Source of the DNA: Gracilimonas sp040117685
GTDB taxonomy: Bacteria; Bacteroidota; Rhodothermia; Balneolales; Balneolaceae
Assembly: GCF_040117685.2 (NCBI RefSeq)
Contig: NZ_JBEDYP020000015.1
Span: 140,728-204,727, forward strand
Length of the DNA: 64,000 nt
Direction of reading: 5' to 3'
The notes under the pieces are model-generated. The model was not told where the DNA came from and made no database searches. It was given only the letters and a program-made list of their open reading frames with translations. The position numbers and the translations under genes were made by a program. Of this stretch, positions 47,137 to 54,749 are shown in pieces (the first letter of the stretch is position 1; each line of letters begins with the position of its first letter).

Positions 47137-47483
47137 ACGATATCAGATAACTCCATGGGGTTCCAAAAATGGTTCTCCATATCAACGGTATAATCTTTTT
47201 TAAATTGAACTCCCTCCTGCTGGAGTCGTTCTCTCATGGTATCACCTTCAAAGTGAGCGCGACCCGTAAGCTGCCCCAACCGGTTTAATACACGGTGTGC
47301 CGGCAAATCATATCCTAAATCATAGCTCTGGTAGTTATTCATTGCATAACCTACCATACGTGCTCCGGACTCTACCCCAAGATAGCGGGCTATGGCACCA
47401 TATGAAGTTACTTTCCCCTTGGGGATTTGAGCTACCACTTCATACACTCGTTCGTAAAAGTCAGCGGTTTTATCCGAACTCAC
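47133..47483 (-). CDS. Alkyltransferase-like (ATL) DNA-binding protein
   Basis: 116 residues resembling the C-terminal domain of O6-alkylguanine-DNA alkyltransferase. Where the enzyme has PCHRV, this has PAHRV, so the alkyl-accepting Cys is replaced by Ala. Other features are IPKGKVTSYGAIARYLG with the recognition helix SGARMVGYAMN. ATL proteins bind O6-alkylguanine and flag it to nucleotide excision repair. It overlaps the TlpA gene (4 nt) and the DUF2520 gene (4 nt). Confidence 0.88.
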   Translation of the reverse strand: MSSDKTADFYERVYEVVAQIPKGKVTSYGAIARYLGVESGARMVGYAMNNYQSYDLGYDLPAHRVLNRLGQLTGRAHFEGDTMRERLQQEGVQFKKDYTVDMENHFWNPMELSDIV

Positions 47484-48337
47484 GATAATAACTTTCTTAT
47501 TTCTTCAAGAGAAGCTGTTTCACCGTTCTTGCGAATGGAAATTTTAACAGCCTCAATTCCCAGTGTTTTATATAAAGAAAGCAGTTCGGGTACATTTTTC
47601 AAACTCTCCACATGTTGTTTTACCGTTTTTAAATCACCACGTGCTATGGGGCCGGTTAAAGCTTCGGTTACACCCAGCTCTTTTACATTCCGGAGGGTGT
47701 TTTCCATCAAGGGTGTGATGGCTTTGAGAGCCGTTTCTTCAGGCACGTTTCCCAGTGCAGAAATTTTTGATACCAGTTCAGCCAACACTACCAGGTAATT
47801 AGAAGCTACCACAGCGGAAGCATGAAGTAATGGCTTAGCTTTCGGTTCCACCCTAAACATATGAGCTTTAATGCTATCGGTCAGTTTCTCAAGGCTTAGC
47901 ATGGCAGCCTCATCCCCCTCAACATCAAACCAGGTGTTTTCGAATGTGTATGTTTTTGGGGTGATGGCTTTCATGGGGTGAAATGAAGCTATGGAAGCTC
48001 CTGACTTGCTTAGCGGTGCCAACACCCCCGATGCATGAACGCCTGAACAGTGAACTACATTTCTGCCGTTCAAATCAGTATATCTTTCAGATAACTGTGT
48101 AGCCACACTTTCAATAGCGTCATCAGAAACGGTTAAAAAAATCAGTTCCCCGAGCTTGTTTTCATTATTTGGAAGACCCTTACTGAAATAGGTATCCGGG
48201 TATTTTTTGATCAGATCTGGATCAATTTCCGAACGGTTAAAAACTGAGAGTACTTCATATCCTGATTTAGTCAGCACATTCAGTAGTGCCGAACCCACAT
48301 TTCCCAATCCGATAATGGTGATGCGGGGTTTTTTCAT
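47480..48337 (-). CDS. Rossmann-fold DUF2520 protein
   Basis: 285 residues. N-terminal NAD(P)-type Rossmann fold: RITIIGLGNVGSALLNVLTKSG with GxGxxG, then FLTVSDDAIE. C-terminal DUF2520 helical domain with HPMKAITPKTYTFE and NTLRNVKELGVTEALTGPIARGD. Similar to 6-phosphogluconate- and ketopantoate-reductase folds, but substrate is unknown. Begins 2 nt after the Memo-like gene and overlaps the ATL gene by 4 nt. Confidence 0.85.
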   Translation of the reverse strand: MKKPRITIIGLGNVGSALLNVLTKSGYEVLSVFNRSEIDPDLIKKYPDTYFSKGLPNNENKLGELIFLTVSDDAIESVATQLSERYTDLNGRNVVHCSGVHASGVLAPLSKSGASIASFHPMKAITPKTYTFENTWFDVEGDEAAMLSLEKLTDSIKAHMFRVEPKAKPLLHASAVVASNYLVVLAELVSKISALGNVPEETALKAITPLMENTLRNVKELGVTEALTGPIARGDLKTVKQHVESLKNVPELLSLYKTLGIEAVKISIRKNGETASLEEIRKLLS

Positions 48338-48339
48338 AA

Positions 48340-49092
48340 TCAGGCCATTTGGACTTCGGTTCGCTTGGCATATCCACAGATATGGGTAGCAGATTCAATG
48401 TGATCCAGAAACTCAACATCATACCCCCAGGATCGGGCAACCAAAATACCACTCATAAATGCCCGGGCACCTTTCACGGTTTTCTCGTTACTGTTCAGGT
48501 AGTGCATTAAGCCTGATTCTTTGTTATTCACGACAAGCGTTCGGAGCTTTTCAAGCTCTTCCGGACTTGAAGCCGGTACATCACAGCAATACACGATAAG
48601 GGCGTTTCTGTTGAGCAGAAGTTCATCCAATGTATAAGCGAGTTCACGAATGATTGCCGGGTCATAATCGCCAATTTGTAAGCTCACCACTTCGAAGTCA
48701 GAGAAACAAGACTGCAAAATGGGAAGCTGGGTGTAGAGGCTCATTTCTTTACTGTAGCCTTCATCAGCTATGAAAAAGTCGTCTTCTTCGTCACAAAATT
48801 CATTTCTCAGAAAATCATTAACCGGTACTTCCCCAAACCGGGTTTCGAATACTTTATTCGAAGGCATGGCCAGTTTTTTCTGCAGGTGGCCTGTATAAGA
48901 TTCAATGACAACTACCGTATCAAAGGTTTGATCGACGACGGTTTTATAGGTTGTGCAAAGTTCCCCGAAGTTGTGCTCACCGATGTTGTTTGGAACAAAA
49001 AGCATCCGTACATGCTCGGCACTGGTGTTTAAGTGCTTCGCATTTTTAACATGTTCCTGGATCTGATGCTGCGTTAGGCTCTGTACATCCAT
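48340..49092 (-). CDS. Memo-like (AmmeMemoRadiSam system protein B-type) protein
   Basis: 250 residues from the ATG at 49092 (49128 is an in-frame alternative). A divergent member of the Memo family: FDTVVVIESYTGHL, FGEVPVNDFLRNEF, SLYTQLPILQSCFSDFEVVSLQIGDYDP and LIVYCCDVP follow the order of Memo motifs. Several canonical metal-site His residues are not evident, so enzymatic competence is uncertain. Bacterial Memo genes are often linked to AMMECR1 and radical-SAM partners; none is seen here. Its stop is 2 nt from the DUF2520 gene start. Confidence 0.6.
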   Translation of the reverse strand: MDVQSLTQHQIQEHVKNAKHLNTSAEHVRMLFVPNNIGEHNFGELCTTYKTVVDQTFDTVVVIESYTGHLQKKLAMPSNKVFETRFGEVPVNDFLRNEFCDEEDDFFIADEGYSKEMSLYTQLPILQSCFSDFEVVSLQIGDYDPAIIRELAYTLDELLLNRNALIVYCCDVPASSPEELEKLRTLVVNNKESGLMHYLNSNEKTVKGARAFMSGILVARSWGYDVEFLDHIESATHICGYAKRTEVQMA

Positions 49093-49126
49093 AATTGTGT
49101 GCTGATGATATTTCGTTTGTATAAAC

Positions 49127-49181
49127 AAAAAAGCCCGGAGATACCTTCCCTGCTTTCGGGAGAAACGATATTTCCGAGCTT
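49127..49181 (-). terminator. Terminator of the phosphopantetheinyl transferase gene
   Basis: On the minus strand AAGCTCGGAAATA pairs with TATCTCCGGGCTT (with two G-T pairs), with an inner CCCGAAAGCAGGG hairpin, followed by a T run. It begins just past the transferase stop and separates it from the Memo-like gene. Confidence 0.78.
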
Positions 49182-49185
49182 TTAG

Positions 49186-49824
49186 TCAAATATGTTTGCT
49201 TTGATAAGCTAATGCTATCTGATGATTCGTTAGCCTGAAACTACAAATTTCAAATAATTTATCATTGTTAAATCTTACAGAAAATCGGTTTTTCTGATTT
49301 TTTATGATGGTGAGGTCGTTCAGGTTGGTTCTCAGTCCGGTACCCAGGCATTTAACGGCTGCTTCTTTAATTGTCCACAGTTTCACCGGCTGTTCTGATA
49401 CCAGTGTTTCCAGTTCCTCATCATTCAATATTCTTTTTACTACTGCCGGATTTATTTCCCGGTCTGCAAGTTCAACATCCAGTCCAATATTTTTTGAGAG
49501 CGAAAGTGCACAATATACTTTTTCCGGAGAGTGTGAAAAGCTGACATATATAAGTTCATTTTCATGTTGAGCATACGGCTTCCCCATCTCTTCTTTTACC
49601 AGGCTTACCTCGTCCGGGGCAATGTTTAAACTATGGATCAAATGCCTGAAAAGGTGACGAGCCGTCAGATACTCAGCTTTTCTTTTGTCACTGGCAAACC
49701 CCTGATACTCTTCCAATTCTTCCTTGCTCAGAATATGTGCAGAATAAGAAGCATTAATTTCAGCTTCCCCGAGTAGTACATCATCCGGCCAATAGTCAAT
49801 GTGTTTGGTCTCCAATCTTTTCAT
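49186..49824 (-). CDS. 4'-phosphopantetheinyl transferase (Sfp/AcpT type)
   Basis: 212 residues. Transfers phosphopantetheine from CoA to a carrier-protein Ser. The Mg-binding motif is NIGLDVELADRE, and the second is LWTIKEAAVKCLGTGL (WxxKEA-xK). FSHSPEKVYCAL also fits the family. It is the Sfp-like broad-specificity form by size. It lies beside the distal end of the integrated element and is followed by a terminator. Confidence 0.9.
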   Translation of the reverse strand: MKRLETKHIDYWPDDVLLGEAEINASYSAHILSKEELEEYQGFASDKRKAEYLTARHLFRHLIHSLNIAPDEVSLVKEEMGKPYAQHENELIYVSFSHSPEKVYCALSLSKNIGLDVELADREINPAVVKRILNDEELETLVSEQPVKLWTIKEAAVKCLGTGLRTNLNDLTIIKNQKNRFSVRFNNDKLFEICSFRLTNHQIALAYQSKHI

Positions 49825-49879
49825 GGAGCAAGTATAAGAATTTTTAGAGGAAGGAGACTGTAATTAGCAATCTAAGATC

Positions 49880-49911
49880 AGCAAAAAATGGCGGAGAGGG
49901 AGGGATTCGAA
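49880..49911. repeat. Attachment site copy, distal end of the integrated element
   Basis: 32-bp sequence identical to 52232-52263, which includes the 3' end of tRNA-Ser(GGA). Only the last 23 bases of the tRNA are here, so this is the remnant copy left when the element integrated. Confidence 0.88.
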
Positions 49912-50168
49912 ATAATTCAACAACCTTCGGTTTATCATTAATGACACCACTAAATCTATATAAACTTTACTCTATATGAAAGTGGTCACCAGAATATAAG
50001 CCTCTCTCCTATGTCCTGATAAAACTAAAGTTAGTTGTTGTTTCGAGCGTAATCAGTTAGATTCCGATCGAACTAAAACGAGAAAGTAATCGGGGTTCTC
50101 ATCCGCTTTCGGGAAAGCAAAAATACGGAGAGCGAGGGATTCGAACCCCCGGAGACCGCGAAGTATAT
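49912..50168. other. Left-end non-coding part of the integrated element
   Basis: 257 bp. At 50126-50160 the minus strand reads as the 3' part of a tRNA: T-arm GGGGGTTCGAATCCCTC and acceptor strand GCTCTCCG, not followed by CCA. It differs from the local tRNA-Ser(GGA) at several bases, so it comes from another Ser-type tRNA. The fragment ends 8 bp before the cargo gene start. No open frame is seen in the rest. Confidence 0.7.
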
Positions 50169-50936
50169 ATGGAACATACAAAAAAATATTGGCTTTTTTA
50201 CCTAATCGTCTTAGCAATTATTATAGTATTTGGCTCTTATACAATCAAGTTTTACGATACAACTTGGACAAACAATATCTCACTTTGGGGAAGTTTTGGA
50301 GACTATTTAGGAGGTACTTTTGGAGTTATTATAAACTTGCTTGCTGTAATTCTGATTTATTTAACATTTAGAGACCAACAAAACTTTATAAAATCCCAAA
50401 GAAAAAATAACATTCTAAATGTTATCTCAACTTCTATTGATCAAAAAGAAAAAAAGTTAGAAAAGATTGAATACAAAAAATTCTCTGATATCAAGAATTC
50501 TACAAGTAGAAGTAACCCAAAGTTCCTTGGAAGTGACGCGCTAAACAACATGCTAAAAGATTTGCACTTATTCTTGGTGGAAAAGAAAGGGGAATATGAT
50601 AACAAGAGTGATCTTAGAGATGATTCATATATGTATACAATATTTTATTCTCTGCAACTTGTAATACCTTTTTTAAAAACCGTTAAAAATGCTTTTTCAA
50701 TAATAAAAATGTCGGGTCTTAACACAGAGACACAGAAGTTTCTGGTAGATTTTTATAGTGCTTCATTATCAAATAATGAAATCTTTCTGATTTATCTTGT
50801 TTCAAAACACCATTATGATACCTTCGGAGAAAAAGACACATATGGATTTAATGGATTATATAATATTTGCGATGAGTTCAATTTGTTTGATGAAATTGAA
50901 AAGGATTATTATGAAAACATTTTAAATAGAGCCTAA
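50169..50936 (+). CDS. Putative phage abortive-infection membrane protein (cargo gene)
   Basis: 255 residues. Two N-terminal membrane helices (YWLFYLIVLAIIIVFGSY and GGTFGVIINLLAVILIYLTF) are joined by WGSFGDYLGGTFG, which resembles the WGxFGDFxGG turn of putative phage Abi proteins. The soluble part has FYSLQLVIPFLKTV and FYSASLSNNEIFLIYL, similar in pattern to the C-terminal YR-LSxYELxLLFY block of that family. It is much AT-richer than its neighbours (one 60-bp line holds 13 G+C). It ends 4 nt inside the convergent integrase. An Abi role is suggested by family resemblance only. Confidence 0.55.
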   Translation: MEHTKKYWLFYLIVLAIIIVFGSYTIKFYDTTWTNNISLWGSFGDYLGGTFGVIINLLAVILIYLTFRDQQNFIKSQRKNNILNVISTSIDQKEKKLEKIEYKKFSDIKNSTSRSNPKFLGSDALNNMLKDLHLFLVEKKGEYDNKSDLRDDSYMYTIFYSLQLVIPFLKTVKNAFSIIKMSGLNTETQKFLVDFYSASLSNNEIFLIYLVSKHHYDTFGEKDTYGFNGLYNICDEFNLFDEIEKDYYENILNRA

Positions 50937-52135
50937 AATTTGGTTTTAAGTTGTTGAAGTTCATTATTAACTGAATTAGAAGATATCCTCGCATAATGCT
51001 CTGTAGAACTCCGTGAGCTATGGCCCATTAAAATCTGAACCACTTCCATAGGTACTCCTTTATTAAGTGTTACCGTGGTAGCAAATGTATGGCGAGCCAC
51101 ATGAAAAGTGAGCTTCTTTTTTAATCGAGCTAAATCGGCAATCTCTTTCAGGTAGGCATTACAATTCTGATTACTGGTAACGGGTAGTACTACATCATCA
51201 TACTTTGGGTTTTGCTTCTCATACTTCCGATAAATCTTCATCGCTGGTGGAAGCAGGATTAACCGTACAGGTTCTTTTGTTTTTGTTCGTCGGGTATTAA
51301 TCCATATCTCTCCATCCTCTTCCCGTAGATTCTTGTAGGTCAGGTTTTTTAAATCCTTATAGCTGAGTCCGGTAAAACAGGAAAAGACAAAAAAGTCTTT
51401 CACTTTTTGGAGACGGTTGATACCCTTTAAATCGACTTCTTGAATAGCCTTGAGTTCTTCATCGGTCAAGAATGTTGGGATTTTCTTCTTTTCTCTCCTT
51501 TTATAGTTCACGAATGGATTTTTATCAATCCAGCCGTTATTGAAACCTTTGAGTACGATCTTCTTAATTCCGTCCAGATATTTAAGGGCCGTGTTATGGC
51601 TCAGATCAAACTCTGACTTCAAATGACTCTCTAAGTCTTGAATAAACGCCAGATTGATCTCCCGCATTGGTACATCACCCTGACCTTTCTCCTGCCAGAT
51701 AAAATCTTCGAGGCATTCCTTGATGCGTTCATACTTTGTGTAAGTGGCTTCAGCGTATTCCGTGCCTACCAGCTTTTTAATCTGCCGGTTATGTACTTCG
51801 AACTCTTCGATGATCTTACGTACTTCGATCTTCTTGCCCGTTACAATATCCCGAATCTCTTTAGCCGTTATGAGTTTATCCTGAAGCAACAACTGATTGT
51901 AGGCTTTTAACGCCTTCACCTTAATTACATCCAAGTAATTGTTGACTTCTTCTAAATACTCCGTGCTTTCAGAAGTCTTTTGCTTCTTATTAACCCAGTC
52001 TTTCGGTTTGACCTTGCGTTTCGTTGAGAACTCAACCCTGTCTCCTTCTACTTCAATTCTGGCGTAGATTGGGCAAGTACCGTCTTTGCGCATTTTATTT
52101 TTTCTGATAATGTAGGATAAGCTATAATTACTCAT
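50933..52135 (-). CDS. Tyrosine recombinase/integrase, CTnDOT-like
   Basis: 400 residues. An arm-binding N-terminus (YSLSYIIRKNKMRKDGTCPIYARI) is followed by a SAM-like core-binding domain (about 100-205) and the catalytic domain. The active site has HVARHTFAT (HxxR), GH in MGHSSRSSTEHYARI, and the nucleophile Tyr in HYARI. The first catalytic Arg block reads CFTGLSYKDL, with Ser where other integrases have Arg, as in IntDOT. Transcribed away from the tRNA gene that holds the attachment site; start is 97 bp from the repeat. Confidence 0.9.
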   Translation of the reverse strand: MSNYSLSYIIRKNKMRKDGTCPIYARIEVEGDRVEFSTKRKVKPKDWVNKKQKTSESTEYLEEVNNYLDVIKVKALKAYNQLLLQDKLITAKEIRDIVTGKKIEVRKIIEEFEVHNRQIKKLVGTEYAEATYTKYERIKECLEDFIWQEKGQGDVPMREINLAFIQDLESHLKSEFDLSHNTALKYLDGIKKIVLKGFNNGWIDKNPFVNYKRREKKKIPTFLTDEELKAIQEVDLKGINRLQKVKDFFVFSCFTGLSYKDLKNLTYKNLREEDGEIWINTRRTKTKEPVRLILLPPAMKIYRKYEKQNPKYDDVVLPVTSNQNCNAYLKEIADLARLKKKLTFHVARHTFATTVTLNKGVPMEVVQILMGHSSRSSTEHYARISSNSVNNELQQLKTKF

Positions 52136-52231
52136 GTGCTGGTGACCATTTTCGTGAATGTTAAATGGTCATCAATGAGTTCACCTGAGAGTTGTTAGAA
52201 GTAGTTTACCAACTCCCGTTAAACCAAGAAA

Positions 52232-52332
<101 letters not shown>

Positions 52333-52404
52333 GTTTGAAAATAGATGAAAAGCCTTATCGAAGGGCGCCTAAGATAGAAGTATTTATAGCCTATTTCAAC
52401 GTAT

Positions 52405-53085
52405 TTAGAAGCCAATATTAAAACTATTTTCCACATAGGTTTTAACCGGCCTTCCGTTGTCTTTAGCCGGGGTAAACCGCCATTTGGCAGCCGCCTGTAA
52501 TACAGCTTCCATTATTCCATAGCCAATTTGGTTTACCTCCTCGTAATTTCCGCTTCCGTCATACACTCTGATTTCTGAGATATAGTAGTCTTCTACCTGC
52601 CCTTTTGTGCCTACTAAAAAGGTAACCTTTACCCGGGCTTTTATATTTGCACGTTGGGCGGCATCCGGAACCGTAGGTTCTACAATCCGAACCAGGCCGG
52701 CCGGCTGTTCAGGGCTTCCAACGAATTCACCCTCCCCTTGTGCCTCAGAAAATCCCTCTTCCCCGTCTGCATCATATTTTGTGAGCAAATCATCAAAGTC
52801 AGGGAAATCAATTTCTTGCTCTATCACTTCATCGTTGGGTACCGGAACGGGAACTTGTGGTCTGGGCGGGGCAGCCGGTGCCGAAGTCTGTTTAGTGATG
52901 ATAGAATTCTCCACATAAATAACTTCATCGGTGAAGGTATCTTCGTATTCTTTAGGGAGACTTTCGGGGATGGGCCAGAATTTTAATAAGCCAATGATCA
53001 GTAATTCCGCACATATCAGTGATAACATGAACCGGTGTTCATGTTTGAATTCACCATAATAGATGTCGCGGAACTTATCGATCAA
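52405..53085 (-). CDS. TonB-like energy-transducing protein
   Basis: 226 residues. One membrane helix (RFMLSLICAELLIIGLLKFW) is near the start. A proline-rich periplasmic linker (APAAPPRPQVPVPVP) follows. The C-terminal TonB-type domain has KARVKVTFLVGTKGQVEDYYI and AAAKWRFTPAKDNGRPVKTYVENSF. It would couple proton-motive force to an outer-membrane receptor, or act as an orphan TonB. Overlaps the acyltransferase gene by 4 nt as last gene of the accC operon. Confidence 0.82.
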   Translation of the reverse strand: MIDKFRDIYYGEFKHEHRFMLSLICAELLIIGLLKFWPIPESLPKEYEDTFTDEVIYVENSIITKQTSAPAAPPRPQVPVPVPNDEVIEQEIDFPDFDDLLTKYDADGEEGFSEAQGEGEFVGSPEQPAGLVRIVEPTVPDAAQRANIKARVKVTFLVGTKGQVEDYYISEIRVYDGSGNYEEVNQIGYGIMEAVLQAAAKWRFTPAKDNGRPVKTYVENSFNIGF

Positions 53086-53810
53086 GTACGTTTGAGTTCG
53101 GTTAACTGTTGTTGCATAAGCAATCGTGTGTGGTCTTTTAGTTCCCTCATGTCTTCAAAATCAGAAGGATCGAGAGAGTCAAGTACCTTAAGCCGGAAGT
53201 GAACTTTCGGATTCAGGTTCTTAGAACCGGACGGCATAGCGTCGAAACCACCATCAATTACCATGGGCTGTAACTTAAAACCATATTCCCTGGCAAGAAG
53301 AAACGGCCCGTTCTTGAACGGTTTAAGTTCCCCATCCATTGTGCGGGTTCCCTCCGGAAAAATCATAACCGGCACCAAGTCTTTCAATGGCTCCACTAAA
53401 TTATCGAGCTTTTTGAGTGCTGTTTTGCTGGATCGGTTGATCGTAAGATGCCCGGTAAGCCAAACCAGCCAGCCCATAACCGGAATATAGGTGAGGCTCT
53501 TCTTGGAAACCCATTTCATTTTCCAGGGCAAGTGATAGATAAAAGCCATATCCAAAAAGCTCTGATGGTTTGATACAAAAATGGTGGGCTCGGATGGATC
53601 GTACTTTTCTGTGTCTTCAAACTCCATTTTCCAGCCCTGGCTGGCTTTCATCATGCACCTGGCCATTAGTGAAAGCGTGAAGTTCGGGGCTTTCCTGTAT
53701 TTATCGAATGGAAATGTAACTATAAAGACTGCCAGTATGATCACAAAGAAAACAAGAAACAACAGCGAAAAATAACTGAATACCCAGATGCTAAATAGCC
53801 GTCTCATCAT
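53082..53810 (-). CDS. Lysophospholipid acyltransferase (PlsC-like)
   Basis: 242 residues. One N-terminal membrane helix, then NHQSFLD (HX4D), the GHLTINRS block, FPEGTRTMDGELKPFKNGPF and LQPMVIDGG. Standard 1-acylglycerol-3-phosphate O-acyltransferase arrangement. A paralogue is at 18764. It overlaps the murQ and TonB-like genes by 4 nt on each side, so all are co-transcribed. Confidence 0.88.
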   Translation of the reverse strand: MMRRLFSIWVFSYFSLLFLVFFVIILAVFIVTFPFDKYRKAPNFTLSLMARCMMKASQGWKMEFEDTEKYDPSEPTIFVSNHQSFLDMAFIYHLPWKMKWVSKKSLTYIPVMGWLVWLTGHLTINRSSKTALKKLDNLVEPLKDLVPVMIFPEGTRTMDGELKPFKNGPFLLAREYGFKLQPMVIDGGFDAMPSGSKNLNPKVHFRLKVLDSLDPSDFEDMRELKDHTRLLMQQQLTELKRT

Positions 53811-54745
53811 TTTTCATTAATACCTAATAGTGCTTTTCTGACAAAGCCGCCGTTTTTCTTTAATAGTTTTTTGGCTTCCTCCAGGTTTAAGCCACCCAAA
53901 GCCATCAGCAAGGCCGTTTTCACGTGCCCATTAGCTTCATCTAACAGAGATTCCGCTTTTTCGTAATCAACTTCTGAGAATATCATTAGAATGCGTTTAG
54001 CCCGCTCTTCCAGTTTCTTATTAGAAAGCATCAGATCAACCATCACATTCTCATAAATCTTCCCCTGCCTGATCATCGCACCGGTGGTAATCATATTGAG
54101 CACCATTTTCTGAGCCGTTCCGCTTTTCATACGCGTACTTCCCATAATTACTTCCGGCCCAACGGGTACATCAATCAGGTAATCCACGTCAAGATCTATT
54201 TGCTCGGCCGGAACCGTAGTTACCAAAATGGTTTTGCATCCGCGTTTGGCTGCTTCTTTAATGGCACCATGAACATATGGGGTTCGGCCACTTGCGGCCA
54301 GTCCGCACACTATATCGGGCGGTGCAACCTTGGCTTCTTCAACGGCTTCAGCGCCAATTTCCTCAGAATCTTCTGCTCCTTCCTGTGCTACAAACATAGC
54401 GGCTTCTCCACCGGCTATAAATCCTTCAACCTGCTCAGGTGGAGTTCCGAATGTAGGCGGACATTTCTGCCGCGTCAAGTACCCCAAGCCTTCCGCTGGT
54501 TCCTGCACCAAAATAAAGTAAGCGCCCCCCATTTGAAAAGCATCGCTCACCAACTCAATGACTTCCGCAATCACATCAACCTTCTTTTCTACCTGAAGGG
54601 CCACCTTCTGGTCTTCAGCATTTATCAATCGGGCAATTTCACCGGCTGAGGCTAAATCAATTTCGAGTGTTGAAGAATTTCTTTTCTCTGTAGCTAAGCT
54701 TTCGAGTTTCTTGAATAGTTTTTTCTTCTCTTCTGTAGAATTCAA
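53807..54745 (-). CDS. murQ: N-acetylmuramic acid 6-phosphate etherase (two compensating indels)
   Basis: Cleaves the lactyl ether of MurNAc-6-phosphate during cell-wall recycling. 312 residues with CPPTFGTPPEQVEGFIAGG, CGLAASGRTPYVHGAI, and GPEVIMGSTRMKSGTAQKM typical of MurQ, and a C-terminal UBA-like helix region. Residues about 73-93 read FILVQEPAEGLGYLTRQ, where the SIS sugar-phosphate motif should be. Adding one G to the G run (plus-strand C6 at 54525-54530) and removing one A (plus-strand T3 at 54464-54466) gives LYFGAGTSGRLGVLDAAE. The rest is normal. Confidence 0.88.
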   Translation of the reverse strand: MNSTEEKKKLFKKLESLATEKRNSSTLEIDLASAGEIARLINAEDQKVALQVEKKVDVIAEVIELVSDAFQMGGAYFILVQEPAEGLGYLTRQKCPPTFGTPPEQVEGFIAGGEAAMFVAQEGAEDSEEIGAEAVEEAKVAPPDIVCGLAASGRTPYVHGAIKEAAKRGCKTILVTTVPAEQIDLDVDYLIDVPVGPEVIMGSTRMKSGTAQKMVLNMITTGAMIRQGKIYENVMVDLMLSNKKLEERAKRILMIFSEVDYEKAESLLDEANGHVKTALLMALGGLNLEEAKKLLKKNGGFVRKALLGINEK

Positions 54746-54749
54746 TGTC

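Noticed and set aside
49880..49911. A second tRNA-Ser gene
   Set aside because: Only the 3' 23 bases of the tRNA are present; the adjacent sequence does not form the D- or anticodon arm. It is the att copy.
53807..54745. A MurQ paralogue that lost its SIS active site
   Set aside because: The motif GAGTSGRLG is fully readable in a shifted frame between two homopolymers, so a compensating indel pair is simpler.
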